A DNA stretch of 64,000 nt. Source: Streptomyces piniterrae. Lineage in GTDB: Bacteria; Actinomycetota; Actinomycetes; Streptomycetales; Streptomycetaceae. Both the position numbers and the translations under genes were made by a program. The stretch lies in assembly GCF_005048155.1 (NCBI RefSeq), contig NZ_SUMB01000004.1, forward strand, positions 772,924-836,923, written 5' to 3'. Below, piece by piece: positions 17,418 to 28,157 of this stretch; within the stretch, counting starts at the first letter, position 1; every line of letters starts with the position of its first letter. Under the pieces are notes generated by a model. It saw only the letters and a program-made list of their open reading frames with translations, had not been told where the DNA came from and did no database searches.

Positions 17418-18781
17418 TCGGAACCTCCCGCCGCGTGGCCGCGAACCGCGAGCACCGGAGTGACGTCGGCCGGAGGATGACCGGCAGACCGCGTCGGACG
17501 AGCCCGGACCGTGCCGGCGACGACGACGCCGACGACCTCATACCTGGCGTCCGCACACGCCTCGGCGATGCCGGCGAGCTCCCCTGCTGTCCAGCTGCCC
17601 GCGCTGAGCACGACCAGGGCACCGGACTCGGTGTCGCGGTCCGGCACCATCGGCCGGTCCACCGAGACCTCCGCCACCCGCAGCAGCGGCTCGCACTCGG
17701 CCTCGGCGACGAGCTGCCCGGCGGCCCGGCGGGCGATCTCGTCGCCGTCCGGTACGACGACCAGCAGCCGCCTGGGGGCCGGCAGCTGGTCCCGGAGACG
17801 AGCGCACACCCGCCGGTAGCGGATCCGCCTGCCGGCCTCGTCGCCGGACATCCGCGGGGTGGGTATGTCCCACCGGGTGTCGACGCCCAGCAGCCGGCGG
17901 ATCCAGGCCCGCGGGCCACCACCTTTCGGCCGGTGCGCGGGCCGTTCACCGGGCACGTCGACGGTACCCAGCAGCGCCGAGCCGAGCGCCGCGGCGATCT
18001 CCGCTTCGGTGCGCAGTCGGCGATTCATCCGTGCGGCGGCGAGATGGCCGACGACCGCGAGCAGGAAGAACAGCAGCGCCCCGGCGGCGATGAGCTGCAT
18101 CCTCGTCGGCGGTGCCTCGCCGGTCGGCCGGGCCGCAGGACCCATGACGACCATGTTGGCCTTGTTGGTCGCCGGGTCGGCCTCGTCCAGCTTCTTCATG
18201 GCCTCCTGCAGCGCGGTGCGCAGCTGCTCCAGCCCGGTGCGGGCCTGCACGCTCTCCACGGTCCGCCCCGGATCGGCCGCATTGGCCAGGTCGGTGATGC
18301 GGCGGTCGACCTGCGCCACCTTCTGCCGCAGCGCCTCGGGCCCCGCCGCCGCGTCGGGGTCGCTGTTGTCGCCTGCGATCCGCGCGGCGAAGGTGACGAA
18401 CTGCCGGGCCACCTGGTCGGCGAGCCGCTGCGCGCGCTCCGGGGTGTCGGCCGTACCCGAGATCTTGACGATGTTCCCGTCGGCGGCCTTGGCGCTCACC
18501 CGATCCCGCAGCTCGGCGCCGCCGACGCCGGTCCAGCCGAGCGTGGCGGCCGCGCGGTCGACCACCACCGAACTGGCCGCGATCTCCGCCTGGGTCAGCA
18601 GCTCGCGCTCCTCCCACTGTCCCGGCAGCAGTACCGATGCCGACGCCGTGTAGCGCGGCGGAAACAGCACCGAGGCGCCGTAGCCGACGAGGGCGCCCAC
18701 CACGGCGAGGACGGCGAGAAGCCGCCGGCGCCGACGGAGAATCCGCCCGATCGTGGCCAGGCGTACCGTGTCATCGCTCAA
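17414..18781 (-). CDS. Wzz-like chain-length protein with degenerate BY-kinase domain (copy 1)
   Basis: 455 residues, paralogous in layout to the following gene: basic N-terminus, helix RLLAVLAVVGALVGYGASVLF, a coiled region (SVQARTGLEQLRTALQEAMKKLDEA), a second helix (LIAAGALLFFLLAVVGHLAAA) and a kinase-like tail. The tail lacks Walker A (LVVVPDGDEIARRAAGQLV where GEGKTT would be expected) and Walker B is not recognisable. A TTG start gives a 4-nt overlap with the GT4 stop. It probably helps regulate chain length or forms the export scaffold with copy 2. Confidence 0.8.
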   Translation of the reverse strand: MSDDTVRLATIGRILRRRRRLLAVLAVVGALVGYGASVLFPPRYTASASVLLPGQWEERELLTQAEIAASSVVVDRAAATLGWTGVGGAELRDRVSAKAADGNIVKISGTADTPERAQRLADQVARQFVTFAARIAGDNSDPDAAAGPEALRQKVAQVDRRITDLANAADPGRTVESVQARTGLEQLRTALQEAMKKLDEADPATNKANMVVMGPAARPTGEAPPTRMQLIAAGALLFFLLAVVGHLAAARMNRRLRTEAEIAAALGSALLGTVDVPGERPAHRPKGGGPRAWIRRLLGVDTRWDIPTPRMSGDEAGRRIRYRRVCARLRDQLPAPRRLLVVVPDGDEIARRAAGQLVAEAECEPLLRVAEVSVDRPMVPDRDTESGALVVLSAGSWTAGELAGIAEACADARYEVVGVVVAGTVRARPTRSAGHPPADVTPVLAVRGHAAGGSE

Positions 18782-20032
18782 CGGCGCGGCCTCTTCCCTG
18801 TGCGGAACCGGTCGGCGGCCGACACCGGGGTGTGGTCACGGCAGGCAGCGGCGTAGGCGGCGAGCAGCGACGCCTGCGAGTTCCGCCAGGAGAGCGGCCC
18901 GCCGATCCGCTCCTGGCCGATCTTGCCCATCCGGGCCCGCTTCTCCGGATCGTCCAGCAGCAGCGCGATGAGCTCGGCGAATTCGGCCTCGTCGTTGGCG
19001 GTGGCGTAGACGGCGGCGTCACCGGCGGAGACCCGCGCCTCCCGGAGGTCGAACGAGACGATCGGCCGGCCCATCGCCATGTACTCCAGGACCTTGTTCA
19101 TGGTCGACACGTTGTTGAGCGGATTGCGCGGGTCGGGGGAAAGGCATACGTCCGCGGTGGACAGGTAGCGCACCAGGTCGGCGTCCGGAACGCGCCCGGT
19201 GAACTGCACCTGCTCGGAGAGCCCGAGCCGCCGGGACAGCTCCACCATCGCGTCGAAGGCGTCGCCTGAGCCGACGAACACCGCATGCCAGTCGGTCCGC
19301 CCGAGCTCGTCGCGCAGCTTGGCGAGGGCCCGCAAGGCGTAGTCGACGCCGTCCTGAGGACCCATCACGCCGAGGTAGCACAGCAGATGGGGCTTGCCGC
19401 GCTTCAACTCCGCCTCGGGCGGAACCGGTTGGAAGCGCTCGATCGCGGGCGCACTGCGCACCACGAACACGTCCTCCGGCCGCCGGCCGCCACGGCGCAC
19501 CGCGACGGCCCGGTAGCTCTCGTTCGTGGCGAGCACGACGTCCGCGGCCCGGTAGGTCAGCCGTTCCAGCGCGCACACGGCGCGGTAGAGCAGGTCCTCG
19601 CCGCGGTCGAACCGGGAGAGATACAGCTCGGGCACCAGGTCGTGCTGGTCGAAGACGAACCGCGCGCCGCGCCGCTTCAGCCACAGTGCCGGCAGGAACA
19701 GCAGGTCGGGCGGGTTGCAGGCGTGCACCACGTCGACCGGGCCGACCTTCCGGGCCAGCCGGGCGGTATGCCACAACGCCGATCCGTACTCCCGCAGATA
19801 GCCGGCCGGACCTCCGGTGGCCGCGCGCAACGGGTAGCGGTGGATCCGCACCCCGTCGATCACCGCCTCCGGCTCCGTGTCCCGCTTGCTCCCCCGGGGA
19901 CAGATGACGTGCACCTCCCAGCCCGCGTCGCGCAGCGTCGTGCACTCCTGCCACACCCGCCGGTCGAACGGCACCGACAAGTTCTCCACGAGGATCAGCG
20001 CGCGCCGGTCCGGCCGGTCTTTGCTGTTCGCG

Positions 20033-20043
<11 letters not shown>
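18778..20043 (-). CDS. Glycosyltransferase family 4
   Basis: 421 residues. The N-terminus ILVENLSVPFDRRVWQECTTL and DVVHACNPPDLLFL are typical of EPS GT4 enzymes, and the donor half contains LCYLGVMGPQDGVDYAL near residue 215 and NKVLEYMAMGRPIVSFD near residue 320. It likely transfers a hexose to the lipid carrier early in assembly. The TTG start overlaps the end of the dehydrogenase gene by 11 nt. Residues for UDP- versus GDP-sugar use cannot be told apart here. Confidence 0.88.
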
Positions 20044-21367
<1,324 letters not shown>

Positions 21368-21449
21368 GACCCGTCCTTCCCCCCTGGCAGGCCCCTGTGG
21401 CCTGCCATCCGCGCGTCGATGGGACCGTTGAGCCGCAGCCCCCCAGGCA

Positions 21450-22973
21450 TCAGTAGGCCCCCTGCCCGTAGACCACCGCACGCAGCGTCTTCCACAAGAT
21501 CACTGCGTCCAGGGCGAGCGACCAGTCCTCCACGTACCGCAGGTCCAACCGGACCGCCTCCTCCCACGGCAGGTCACTGCGTCCGCTGATCTGCCACAGA
21601 CCGGTGAGTCCGGGCTTGACCAGCAGCCGCCGCCGGATGTCCGGGCCGTACGCAGCGGACTCCTCCGGCAACGGAGGCCGCGGACCGACGAGCGACATCG
21701 AGCCGGTGAGCACGTTGAAGAGCTGCGGCAGCTCGTCGATCGAGTACCGGCGCAGCACCGCTCCCAACCGGGTCACCCGCGGATCCCGGCGGAGCTTGAA
21801 CAGCAGCCCTGCGCCCTCGTTGCGGTCGGCCAGCTCGGCACGCACCCCGTCGGCCCCGGCGACCATGGTGCGGAACTTGAAAATGGTGAACTCGCGGCCG
21901 TCCTTGCCGATCCTGCGCTGGCGGTAGACCGCCCCACCCGGACTGTCCACCACCACGAGCAGCCCGACGAGCACCATCAGCGGCGCGAACAGCATCAGCA
22001 GGACCGCCGCGCCCATCCGGTCGACGACCTCCTTGACCGCCCGGCGGCCCCCGGTGAAGGTCGGCATGCTGACCCGCAGCAGCGGGATCCCGAGCACCGC
22101 GTCGACGTGCAGCCGCGGTCCCGCCACCTCCATCAGGACGGGGGCCACCACCATCTCGGCATCGCTGCCTTCGAGGTTCCAGGCCAGCCGCTGCAGCCGG
22201 TCCGGTGACCAGTGCGGATCCGGTGTGACCGCGACGACCCGGTAGCCGTCGCGGCGAACGTGGTTGGCAACGTCCGCCAGTCGGCCGACGACCGGCACTC
22301 CGTCCACTTGATCACCGGCGAGCCCCAGACCGTCCGCCGTGCACACCGCCTCCACCCGCCAGCCGAGGTGCGGGAACTTGCGCGTCCGGGTGATCAGGTC
22401 GCGCACGGTGGCCAGGCTCCCGGCAGCGAGCACCGGGCGCAGACACCGACCCTCTTTCCGCTGTTTGTGCAGCCAGAGACGCAGCAGATACCGCTCGGTC
22501 ATGGTGATGAGCGCGATCGCCGGGATCGCGACGAAGATCCAGAGCTTGATATTGCGCGAGGTGAGGGCGATCCCGCCGAGCGCCAGTACGACGACCGCCG
22601 TGAACAGTGCGCGTCCGAGCCGGCGGAATTCCTCGGCGCCCTGGCCGAGCACGGCCGGAGCCCACGCCCGGCTCACCGCAAGCGCACCCAGCACCAGCAG
22701 CTCGGTGCCGAAGGCGAGAATTCTCCACTTCTCGTGCCAGTTGGCCGCGTCCCGTACCCCGAAGAAGCCGCCGATCGCCGCCACCACGAAGGCGGTTGCC
22801 ACGGTGTCGCTGATGATCACGGTACGGCGGTACCGCTGCTCCCAGTCGCTCGTGGGCCGGCCGATCGCCACGTTCCCCAGACGCCCGCGCGCCGAGGGAA
22901 ACAAGCTGACTAATTCCCCCTGCTGCACAGACCCCCCCGGGTCACCAGCAGGCTCGACGTGTTCGCCCAACAC
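21450..22973 (-). CDS. Polyprenyl glycosylphosphotransferase (EPS-initiating sugar transferase)
   Basis: 507 residues if the GTG with GGAGG upstream is used. Four N-terminal helices (DTVATAFVVAAIGGFFG to IKLWIFVAIPAIALITMTERYLL) precede a Rossmann-like region, then a fifth helix (MGAAVLLMLFAPLMVLVGLLVVV) and the catalytic PF02397 domain with FKFRTMV, RRYSIDELPQLFNVLTG, SLVGPRPP and KPGLTGLWQISGRS. It transfers a sugar-1-phosphate to undecaprenyl phosphate, starting repeat-unit synthesis. As the first gene of the minus-strand run it marks the promoter end of the locus. Codon TTA at 22911-22913 lies near the N-terminus. The frame is open further upstream through G-rich repeats. Confidence 0.88.
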   Translation of the reverse strand: MLGEHVEPAGDPGGSVQQGELVSLFPSARGRLGNVAIGRPTSDWEQRYRRTVIISDTVATAFVVAAIGGFFGVRDAANWHEKWRILAFGTELLVLGALAVSRAWAPAVLGQGAEEFRRLGRALFTAVVVLALGGIALTSRNIKLWIFVAIPAIALITMTERYLLRLWLHKQRKEGRCLRPVLAAGSLATVRDLITRTRKFPHLGWRVEAVCTADGLGLAGDQVDGVPVVGRLADVANHVRRDGYRVVAVTPDPHWSPDRLQRLAWNLEGSDAEMVVAPVLMEVAGPRLHVDAVLGIPLLRVSMPTFTGGRRAVKEVVDRMGAAVLLMLFAPLMVLVGLLVVVDSPGGAVYRQRRIGKDGREFTIFKFRTMVAGADGVRAELADRNEGAGLLFKLRRDPRVTRLGAVLRRYSIDELPQLFNVLTGSMSLVGPRPPLPEESAAYGPDIRRRLLVKPGLTGLWQISGRSDLPWEEAVRLDLRYVEDWSLALDAVILWKTLRAVVYGQGAY

Positions 22974-23625
22974 GGTTCCTCCCCCCGGGAGGCCCCCGCC
23001 CCCCGCTGTGCCACCCCTCGGAAGGCCCCCGCCCTCCGCGCCGCGCTGTTCCACCCCTCGGGAGGCCCCCGCCCCCCGCACACGACATACCGCCTATCTC
23101 AGTGCCACTTGAACAACCCACTGTGACGGCAGGCGACTTGCACGTCCTGCCGGACTCTCGACTCAAGAAGCGCGGAGACCCGTCGAAACCTTGGGTGCTC
23201 CCCGCACCCAAAGCCCCCTCTCGGGCTCCAAGAATTGATCATGACCTATAGATCATTACTGGTCGCTTTGTGAACCGACCAGCTGAAGCACGGTCAATCT
23301 AGACCATCGGGGCCAGCATGTGGAGGGGATGTGTGCAACTTGTGCCCGGACTTTGCGGCCGCATCCACCGACCGGTCACCACCTACGGGCGCCTGACGAC
23401 GAAGACACACCTGGTGACCTGCGATGACGGGAGTCCTCGGGGCCGCCGGCAGCGGCACCCCCGAGGCGCCACGGCGCCGACAACTGGGCCGCGCCAAGGC
23501 CCTGTTGGCTCCCCCGGGGCCCGATGACGCCCCCAGCGGGAGCCGGGAGCATCGCGGCGGAGCACCTCGGCGTCGGGCCGGCCCCGGGTGCTGCCGTGCG
23601 CGCGGCGCTACCGGCGGGTGCCGGG
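22974..23625. promoter_or_regulatory. 652-bp upstream region of the EPS locus with two inverted repeats
   Basis: No convincing gene is visible. An A+T-richer island near 23230-23300 holds two inverted repeats: TGATC-N10-GATCA (23236-23255) and CTGGTCG-N10-CGACCAG (23259-23282). Reading leftwards, TTGACC at 23290-23295 could be a -35 box, but no good -10 follows. These are plausible operators or promoter elements for the long minus-strand EPS transcript. Confidence 0.4.
22985..23082. repeat. Three imperfect 33-40 bp repeats just upstream of the sugar transferase start
   Basis: The core AGGCCCCCGCC recurs at 22990, 23023 and 23063, each preceded by CTCGG or CCCGG. Read on the coding strand, the repeats are GGGGGCC-rich and end close to the GTG and its GGAGG. 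They may be leader sequence or part of a longer N-terminus. Confidence 0.6.
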
Positions 23626-23862
23626 TCAGAGTTCTTTGATCAGCCGTGTGATCACAGGCACCGGGAGGTGCGGGTACAGGATCCGCAAATGCCGCACGAT
23701 CGCCGCATCGCCCTTCTCGTACCGCACTTGGCGCACCTCCTCGATCACCTCGGCACGGAAGTTCTCGTATGTGCGGAACGTTCGGTAGAACCAGTCACGC
23801 TGTCGGCTGCGGTGGTTGTAGACCGCCAACGGATATATACGCTCCGGCTCGCGCATTCTCAC
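23626..23862 (-). CDS. Small hypothetical protein
   Basis: Not recognised. The GTG at 23862 has GAGGG six bases upstream and yields 78 residues, rich in Arg and aromatic residues (RERIYPLAVYNHRSR-like, RTFRTYENFRAEVIEEV). The frame is open to 24000. Codon use includes ATA, TTG, CGA, ACA, AAA and GAA, noticeably less GC-biased than its neighbours, which may mean recent acquisition or a decaying gene. No signal or membrane segment is seen. Confidence 0.4.
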   Translation of the reverse strand: MRMREPERIYPLAVYNHRSRQRDWFYRTFRTYENFRAEVIEEVRQVRYEKGDAAIVRHLRILYPHLPVPVITRLIKEL

Positions 23863-24211
23863 GCGGTGCCCTCGGACGAATTGCCGTACACCCTGCCCCG
23901 TACTGCGACGGAAAGCATTCCTCAAATGCTCCAGCTCCTGGCGGCACGCATTCGTCGACGCGCAGCGCCAACCTGCCGCACAACCACAAGGTTTCAGCAC
24001 CTCCCGGAGAAGGTCACCGAATGGCCATATGACCGGCAGAACTCAAATGGCTGGGTCGGAAGCCAGGTTCGCCGAAGAAAAGGGCGACACCGACAATCGT
24101 CGGTACGTCGCGAGCGGTGCCGCAGGGTCTCCTCGCTCACCCGACGCCCAGCCCGTCACGACCCGATCGCCACGACCCGATCGCCAGAACTCGGCCCTCA
24201 GAACCCGACCC
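23863..24211. other. Intergenic region with a 14-bp tandem repeat at its right end
   Basis: No gene is supported. The last part (24157-24225) consists of 14-bp units: CACGACCCGATCGC twice, then CAGAACTCGGCCCT and CAGAACCCGACCCT, running into the stop codon of the next minus-strand gene. Confidence 0.55.
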
Positions 24212-24781
24212 TCAGAACTTCACCGTCGACACCGTGTACACCACCGGATGCCCCGGCTCGTCGAAGCTCACCATGATCTGCTGAGACGGGTGCGGCGCCT
24301 TCATCCGCGCCGTCGTACCCGCCCACGGCGCGTCGATACCGAAGTCCCAGCCGACCTTCGCCGCCTGGCCCGGCGTGATGGTGGCCTTGCCCTTCTTGAG
24401 GTCGGCGGTGCTGGAGCCGATGGACTTCAGGTAGTGGTCGAGGCCCCAGTCGTTGGTCCTGAACTGCACGAACAGCGAGCTGGTCTGCCAGGAGTTGGTC
24501 TCGTAGTAATAGACCGGGGTCGAGCCGAGCGGCACCGGGACGTTGTAGATCCGCTGCTGCACCCGGGACGGAAAGGCGTTGGTCAGGCCGGTGGCGGCGG
24601 CCTCCTGTTCCTTGCCCTCGCCGCTGTCGCGGCTCTGCTCGGCGGAGATGACGATATAGCCGGCCGGGATCGCGATCAGCAGGAAAATGATCAGCGCGGA
24701 CAGCCAGGTGCGGCCACGCTTGACACGCGGCGGCACGGCGGGCTGGAGGTCGTCGTTCATCAGCGGGTCCGGTTCGGTCAT
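24212..24781 (-). CDS. Membrane-anchored hypothetical protein
   Basis: 189 residues. A basic N-terminal segment (PPRVKRGRTW) is followed by one membrane helix (LSALIIFLLIAIPAGYIVIS) near residues 27-46, then an extracytoplasmic domain of about 140 residues with aromatic-rich segments (STPVYYYETNSW, TNDWGLDHYLKS). No known enzyme motif is seen. It is translationally coupled (ATGA) behind the glucokinase gene, so it may have a role in sugar sensing or the envelope; function is unknown. Confidence 0.75.
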   Translation of the reverse strand: MTEPDPLMNDDLQPAVPPRVKRGRTWLSALIIFLLIAIPAGYIVISAEQSRDSGEGKEQEAAATGLTNAFPSRVQQRIYNVPVPLGSTPVYYYETNSWQTSSLFVQFRTNDWGLDHYLKSIGSSTADLKKGKATITPGQAAKVGWDFGIDAPWAGTTARMKAPHPSQQIMVSFDEPGHPVVYTVSTVKF

Positions 24782-25899
24782 CGTCGGCCGGCCCGTTCAT
24801 AGCGTTCATAGCGCTCGACGCGCCGCCGGTTGGCGCGCCGGAAGCGGCGGGCCACCAGACGGGCGAGGTCGGCGGCGCCCACCATGCCCGCCTCGGGGCC
24901 CAGCTGGGCCTTGGCGATACGCGCCTCGGGCCGGTAGCCACGGCCGGTGAGATGACGCCGGAAGGCGTCCCTGGCCGGCCCGATCAGCAGGTCGTCGGCG
25001 GCGCTGACGCCTCCGCCGATGACGAAGCAGGAGGGGTCGAGGGCCGCCGCGAGATTGGCGATCCCGACACCGAGCCACTGGCCGATGTCCTCCAGGAGCT
25101 CGACGCACATCGCGTCGCCCTCCCGTGCCAGCTCCGTGATCAGCGGCCCGGTGATGTCGCCGACCCGCCCACCGACCCGGTCGATGATGTTGTACGCCAC
25201 CGGGGAGTCGGCGGCCGCCAGCTCCCGAGCCTCACGGACCAGCGCGTTGCCGGAGCTGTACTGCTCCCAGCAGCCCCGGTTGCCGCAGGGGCAGCGATGG
25301 CCGCCCGGCACGACCTGCATATGGCCGAACTCGCCCGCCACACCGTACTTGCCGCGCTTGACGGCGCCGTCCTCCAGGATCGCGCCACCGATACCCGTAC
25401 CGAGCGTGATCATGACGAGGTGGTCCTCGCCGCGTCCGGCACCGAACCGCCACTCCGCCCAGGCGGCCGTGTTGGCGTCGTTGTCGACCATGACGGGAAC
25501 CGCCAGCCGGCCCGCCAGGCGGTCCCGCAGCGGTTCGTTGCGCCAGTTCAGATGGGGCGCGAAGAGGACCTTGGAGCGGTCCGCGTCGACCCAGCCTGCC
25601 GCCCCGATGCCCACCGCGTGCACGTCATGCCGGTCGGAGAGATCCAACACCAGCTCGGTGATGGTGTCCTCGACGACCCGGGGACTCTTGGACTTGTCCG
25701 GCGTCTCGGTACGGACCTTCTCCAGAATCGTGCCGTCGGCGTCGACCACACCGGCCATGACCTTGGTGCCGCCGATATCGATACCGACGGTGGGCACACG
25801 GGGCGCGGTCAGATGCGAGCGCCGCTCCCGGGTACCGACCGTACGCAGCACGGTGGCCCTCGCGGACCCCCGGTGCACCCGTTCCCGGTACATGCTCAT
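24778..25899 (-). CDS. ROK family glucokinase/sugar kinase
   Basis: 373 residues. The ATP-binding motif VGIDIGGTKVMAGVVDADG begins near residue 39. The ROK cysteine-rich zinc motif CPCGNRGCWEQYSSG lies near residue 205 and the sugar-binding EFGHM about a dozen residues before it. Phosphorylates glucose or a related sugar with ATP. The 35-residue N-terminal extension (REHLTAP-like RRSHLTAPRVP) is typical of Streptomyces members and carries no HTH, so it is a kinase rather than a ROK repressor. It lies downstream of the monosaccharide ABC operon and may phosphorylate the imported sugar. Confidence 0.88.
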   Translation of the reverse strand: MSMYRERVHRGSARATVLRTVGTRERRSHLTAPRVPTVGIDIGGTKVMAGVVDADGTILEKVRTETPDKSKSPRVVEDTITELVLDLSDRHDVHAVGIGAAGWVDADRSKVLFAPHLNWRNEPLRDRLAGRLAVPVMVDNDANTAAWAEWRFGAGRGEDHLVMITLGTGIGGAILEDGAVKRGKYGVAGEFGHMQVVPGGHRCPCGNRGCWEQYSSGNALVREARELAAADSPVAYNIIDRVGGRVGDITGPLITELAREGDAMCVELLEDIGQWLGVGIANLAAALDPSCFVIGGGVSAADDLLIGPARDAFRRHLTGRGYRPEARIAKAQLGPEAGMVGAADLARLVARRFRRANRRRVERYERYERAGRR

Positions 25900-26223
25900 C
25901 GACCCACCCTCTTCCCGCGACGTTCCCCATTACGGATGCCGTTGCGGATGCCGTTCCGGTCGCGGCGGCTGCGTGCTCGCAAGAGTCGTCTCGTCCCTGC
26001 GGGTCTCAGGAGGCCGGGGCCTCGGCGTGCGTCGTCCGATGCGAGAGCGCTTCATCACCGTCGTGCGACGCGATGGCGTGCACCGCTGTCGTCCGATGCG
26101 ACCTCGTGCATCGTTTCGGTGCGATTGTGCATCACTCGCACCGTCCGGCGCACCGCGACGTGGGGAAACGCGCCCCGCGGCCGGTGGGTCGGCCGCGGGG
26201 CGCGTCGATGGTCGGACGGTGTC
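25900..26223. other. Intergenic region between glucokinase and ABC operon
   Basis: It contains the ABC-operon terminator (26169-26204), an inverted repeat CGGTGCGA-N11-TCGCACCG (26117-26143) that could be a glucokinase operator, and a short tandem GGATGCCGTT repeat near 25935-25958. No gene is visible. Confidence 0.5.
26169..26204 (-). terminator. Hairpin terminator of the sugar ABC operon
   Basis: Perfect 14-bp GC-rich stem (26169-26182 with 26191-26204) and loop GGTGGGTC, about 20 bp after the ATPase stop. No T-run follows, as is usual in Streptomyces. Confidence 0.7.
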
Positions 26224-27087
26224 CTATTCCGGACGGTGACCGCCGGGGAACTCCGGCGTCGCCGTACGAGCCAGCTCATGGCTGAGCTGCTCCAGCTCGC
26301 TGCCGCCCGCCATTTGGCGGGTCAGCTCCTCCAGAGCGATCGCCGACTTGGCATGACTTCCGGCCATCGCGCCACGCTTGAGGAGCACAAAGCGATCGCC
26401 GACGAGATACGCGTGATGCGGATTGTGGGTGATCAACACCACGCCGAGCCCGGCATCCCGGGCCGCCGCCACATACTTCAGCACGACGCCGGACTGCTTG
26501 ACGCCCAGCGCCGCCGTCGGCTCGTCCAGGACCAGCACCTTGGCACCGAAGTAGACGGCGCGGGCGATGGCCACACACTGCCGCTCGCCGCCCGAGAGCG
26601 TGCCGATGGGCTGATCGACATCGCGCAGGTCGATGCCCATCCGCAGCAGCTCACTACGGGTGGTCTCGCGCATGGTGCGCACGTCCAGCCGCCGGAAGGG
26701 ACCCACCCCCGTGGTCGGCTCGGAGCCGAGGAAGAAGTTCCGCCACACCGGCATCAGCGGGACGACCGCGAGGTCCTGGTAAACGGTGGCAATGCCCCGG
26801 TCCAGCGCCTCACGCGGGGAGGACAGCCGGATCTCCTCGCCCTCGATCGTGAAGGTGCCCGCATCGTGCTGATGCAGCCCCGCGACGATCTTGATGAGGG
26901 TGGACTTGCCGGCGCCGTTGTCGCCCAGCACACAGGAGATCTCCCCGGCGTGCACCTCCAGCGACACACCTTCGAGTGCCTTGATGTTGCCGTAGAACTT
27001 GCTGACCTCGGTCAGCTCGACCAGGGCCGGCTTCTCGTCCGGCGCCGTCTTCTTGTCCACCGGCGTCTTCTTGTCGAGGGCAGTCAT
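26224..27087 (-). CDS. Monosaccharide ABC transporter ATP-binding protein (CUT2, single NBD)
   Basis: 287 residues with one nucleotide-binding domain: Walker A LGDNGAGKSTLIK (near residue 55), Q-loop TVYQDLAVVP, signature LSGGERQCVAIARA and Walker B VLVLDEPTAALG. It powers sugar import with the adjacent permease. Unlike RbsA-type proteins it has a single NBD, as in FrcA-like systems. The ATG overlaps the permease stop (ATGA). The N-terminus is Lys/Asp-rich (DKKTPVDKKTAPDEK) and looks like a short internal duplication. Confidence 0.92.
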   Translation of the reverse strand: MTALDKKTPVDKKTAPDEKPALVELTEVSKFYGNIKALEGVSLEVHAGEISCVLGDNGAGKSTLIKIVAGLHQHDAGTFTIEGEEIRLSSPREALDRGIATVYQDLAVVPLMPVWRNFFLGSEPTTGVGPFRRLDVRTMRETTRSELLRMGIDLRDVDQPIGTLSGGERQCVAIARAVYFGAKVLVLDEPTAALGVKQSGVVLKYVAAARDAGLGVVLITHNPHHAYLVGDRFVLLKRGAMAGSHAKSAIALEELTRQMAGGSELEQLSHELARTATPEFPGGHRPE

Positions 27088-28157
27088 GCTTTCTCCTCCG
27101 CCCGCTTGCGGACCCATGCGTTCAGGAGCGTGGCGAGCAGCAGCATCGCGCCGAGGAAGAACTTGTACCAGTCCGGATTCCACTGCGCGTAGACGATGCC
27201 CTTGCTGGTCATGCCGAAGATGAAGGCACCGACCGCGGCACCGATCGCCGAGCCGAAGCCACCGGTCATCAGACAGCCGCCGACCGCCGCCGCGATGATG
27301 AAGAGGAACTCGTTGCCGACACCGTCACCGGACTGGATCTCGTCGTACGAGAACAGCAGATGCTGGCCGGACACCCAGGCCGAGAAGGCGACACCCATAT
27401 AGAGGCCGATCTTGGTCTTGGTGACCGGGACACCGACCGCCCGCGCCGCATCGGCATTGCCGCCCACCGCGAAGATCCAGTTGCCGACGCGGGTCCGCAG
27501 CAGAATCCAGGTCGCCACCGCGACCAGCACGATCCACCACAGGATGGTGATCTGAATGTCGACACCGCCCACCGTGAGATGGGAGGCGAACAGCGCACGG
27601 GCCGACTCGAAGCCCTCCATGTCCGCGATCGACTTCGTGGAGACGGTGCCGCCGATCAGCTTGGTGAAGCCCAGGTTGAGGCCCGTCAGCATGAAGAACG
27701 TACCGAGCGTGATGATGAAGCTCGGCAGTTTCGTACGGGTCAGCAACATCCCGTTGAACACCCCGATAGCCAGGGTGACCAGCAGCGACACCCCGACACC
27801 CACCCAGGTGTTGGCGGTCATCTGGTAGCTGAACATCGACGAGATCAGCGCCGAACTGACGACCATGACACCGGCCGACAGATCGAACTCGCCGCCGATC
27901 ATCAGCAGCGCCACCGGCACCGCCATGATGCCGATCGTCGACGACGCATACAGCACGGTGGCCAGGCTGGACGCCTGGAGGAACGGTTCGGCGACGATCG
28001 AGAAGAAGACGAAGACCGCGGCGGCGCCGACGACCGAGCCCAGCTCGGGACGGCCCATCAGACGGCGCGCCAGAGAGCGGTGCAGCAGACGTTCGTCTCC
28101 GGTGCCCTTGGCGGGCGGGCCCGCGGGCTGCAGAAGTGGTGCGTCGGTGGTGCTCAT
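27084..28157 (-). CDS. Monosaccharide ABC transporter permease (CUT2/BPD_transp_2)
   Basis: 357 residues with eight to ten hydrophobic segments. It contains the conserved GGEFDLSAGVMVVSSAL and PSFIITLGTFFMLTGLNLGF and the coupling region GGNADAARAVGVPVTKTKIGLYM. It forms the membrane channel, probably as a homodimer because no second permease is encoded. Both ends overlap neighbouring genes by ATGA, giving the order binding protein, permease, ATPase in one operon. Confidence 0.92.
   Translation of the reverse strand: MSTTDAPLLQPAGPPAKGTGDERLLHRSLARRLMGRPELGSVVGAAAVFVFFSIVAEPFLQASSLATVLYASSTIGIMAVPVALLMIGGEFDLSAGVMVVSSALISSMFSYQMTANTWVGVGVSLLVTLAIGVFNGMLLTRTKLPSFIITLGTFFMLTGLNLGFTKLIGGTVSTKSIADMEGFESARALFASHLTVGGVDIQITILWWIVLVAVATWILLRTRVGNWIFAVGGNADAARAVGVPVTKTKIGLYMGVAFSAWVSGQHLLFSYDEIQSGDGVGNEFLFIIAAAVGGCLMTGGFGSAIGAAVGAFIFGMTSKGIVYAQWNPDWYKFFLGAMLLLATLLNAWVRKRAEEKA

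Noticed and set aside
23285..23310. DasR-like site (GGTC..TAGACC) near 23290
   Set aside because: The half-site spacing differs from the DasR consensus, so a GlcNAc-regulated EPS promoter is not supported.
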